Shown in pieces: positions 63,231 to 64,000 of a DNA stretch of 64,000 nt. This stretch comes from Ruegeria sp. AD91A (GTDB lineage Bacteria > Pseudomonadota > Alphaproteobacteria > Rhodobacterales > Rhodobacteraceae). Within the stretch, counting starts at the first letter, position 1, and each line of letters starts with the position of its first letter. Made by a program: the position numbers and the translations under genes. Under the pieces are notes generated by a model. The model saw only the letters and a program-made list of their open reading frames with translations. It did no database searches and was not told the origin of the DNA. Where the stretch lies: NCBI RefSeq assembly GCF_003443535.1, contig NZ_CP031946.1:2418001-2482000 (forward strand), written 5' to 3'.

Positions 63231-64000
63231 AACCCGAAACTTCCATACGGGAGGAAACGGACCATATCGCCCGGTTTGACGTGACGCGCACCGTCCTCGA
63301 TTTCGACCAACCCTTCAGCCCAGCTGAGACCACTGATCCGGCCTGACCCTTCCGAGTGGAAGACTTCGGCCCGCCCATCGCGCATTCTGGCGCGCAGATA
63401 TTCCCGGCGACCCGGTTTTTTACGCTTTTCAAAGGCGGCAGGCACTTCGAAACCCTGCGGTTCAGCCCAGCCTTCGCCGGACATCAACCCCAAAGCCGGG
63501 CGCGCGAAGATCAAAGTACAGACCATGGCCGCAACCGGGTTTCCGGGCAGGCCAAACACCGGCACGCCGGACCACAAACCCAGAGCCAGCGGCCGCCCGG
63601 GCTTCAACGCAATGCGCCAGTGCTGCATCGCCCCGGCCTGACGCAACAAGGCTGAGACGTGGTCCTCGTCGCCTGCTGACGCGCCACCACTGGTCAAAAT
63701 CACATCCGCCTGTTTTGCTGACTGGTCCAATCGATCCCGCAAGGCGTCCCGATCATCCGAAACACGGCCCATATCCACGGGCACGAACCCCATCCGATCG
63801 ATCAATGACAGCAGCAACGGGCGGTTGGCGTCGAAAATCTGACCCGGACCAGCACGCTCTCCGGCTTCGACCAGTTCATCGCCCGTGGACACTACAGCCA
63901 CGCGAAGCGGTTTACGTACGTTGACTTCGGCAATCCCCACGGCAGACAGCAGCGCAAGATCGGCGGGAGTCAGCCTGCGCCCGGCAGGAAGAGCGATATC
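63227..64000 (-). CDS. moeA: Molybdopterin molybdenumtransferase MoeA, 3' part (5' end outside)
   Basis: The last about 258 residues. The frame stays open to the right edge (RRLTPADLALLSAVGIAEV...). MoeA landmarks are VAVVSTGDELVE, ILTSGGASAGDEDH (catalytic region), KPGRPLALG and FGLPGNPVA. It inserts molybdenum into molybdopterin. It is co-directional and coupled with the GNAT gene. Confidence 0.93.
   Translation of the reverse strand, partial: DIALPAGRRLTPADLALLSAVGIAEVNVRKPLRVAVVSTGDELVEAGERAGPGQIFDANRPLLLSLIDRMGFVPVDMGRVSDDRDALRDRLDQSAKQADVILTSGGASAGDEDHVSALLRQAGAMQHWRIALKPGRPLALGLWSGVPVFGLPGNPVAAMVCTLIFARPALGLMSGEGWAEPQGFEVPAAFEKRKKPGRREYLRARMRDGRAEVFHSEGSGRISGLSWAEGLVEIEDGARHVKPGDMVRFLPYGSFGL

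Overview
The window looks like a chromosomal segment of a Roseobacter-group alphaproteobacterium (Rhodobacteraceae, Ruegeria/Silicibacter-like). The evidence is the protein set: a complete oxidative TCA half-cycle interleaved with ethylmalonyl-CoA (EMC) pathway genes, in the order known from Rhodobacter sphaeroides, plus a LuxR/LuxI pair, two-lipoyl SucB, CcrA, Mcl2 and several small Rhodobacterales-type proteins. Most genes are intact, dense and often overlap by 4 bp. I see no rRNA, tRNA, CRISPR array, insertion sequence or prophage.

Layout. 1-3.5 kb: end of an SDR gene, a RecD-like helicase, and luxR-luxI preceded by a small conserved-looking ORF. 3.7-8.6 kb: ccrA and ecm (EMC pathway) flanking a PlsB-type acyltransferase. 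8.7-10.9 kb: an H-NS-like protein, deoD, a DUF1989 gene and a small zinc-ribbon membrane protein. 11-16 kb: sdhC-sdhD-sdhA-[methyltransferase-sulfotransferase]-sdhB on the minus strand. 16.2-19.6 kb: mcl2-nnrU-DUF1737-mch and a von Willebrand-type protein. 21-34 kb: mdh, zntB, then the long plus-strand run sucC-[GT25]-sucD-[hypothetical-DUF805]-sucA-sucB-small protein-lpdA. 34-35.9 kb: a TetR regulator divergent from a flavodoxin-fold quinone reductase with three matching operators between them, and a PNPOx-like protein. 35.9-41.6 kb: ftsE-ftsX-plsC, a zinc-ribbon membrane protein and a long DUF4175 protein. 41.7-45.4 kb: lysA, two small lipoproteins, argH and a TlpA-like thioredoxin. 45.5-48.9 kb: small hypotheticals, a sterol-desaturase-family hydroxylase and an EAL protein. 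49-51 kb: phaA-phaB. 51-56.4 kb: LysR regulator and DMT exporter, DUF465, TrmN6-like methyltransferase, DUF2007, polyprenyl diphosphate synthase and ispE. 56.4-64 kb: TPR protein, ETF-QO, soxR with a divergent VOC protein, greA, a membrane protein, GNAT and the 3' part of moeA.

How it works together. Acetyl-CoA can be condensed (PhaA), reduced (PhaB), and the derived crotonyl-CoA carboxylated and reduced by CcrA, rearranged by Ecm, hydrated by Mch and released as malate via Mcl2. The product enters the TCA enzymes encoded next door. ETF-QO feeds acyl-CoA dehydrogenase electrons to ubiquinone, whose tail may come from the polyprenyl synthase.

The most interesting signals are regulatory. Twin GTGATCAC palindromes with an identical 21-bp pitch lie upstream of both sdhC and sucC. 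A TTGC-N8-GCAA palindrome lies upstream of both ccrA and ecm. A near-canonical SoxR promoter drives a VOC gene. A terminator-like hairpin carries the Shine-Dalgarno of the gene that starts right after its T-run. Glycan-type enzymes (GT25, sulfotransferase, methyltransferase) are embedded inside the sdh and suc operons. Functions are inferred from sequence reading alone; no database search was run.
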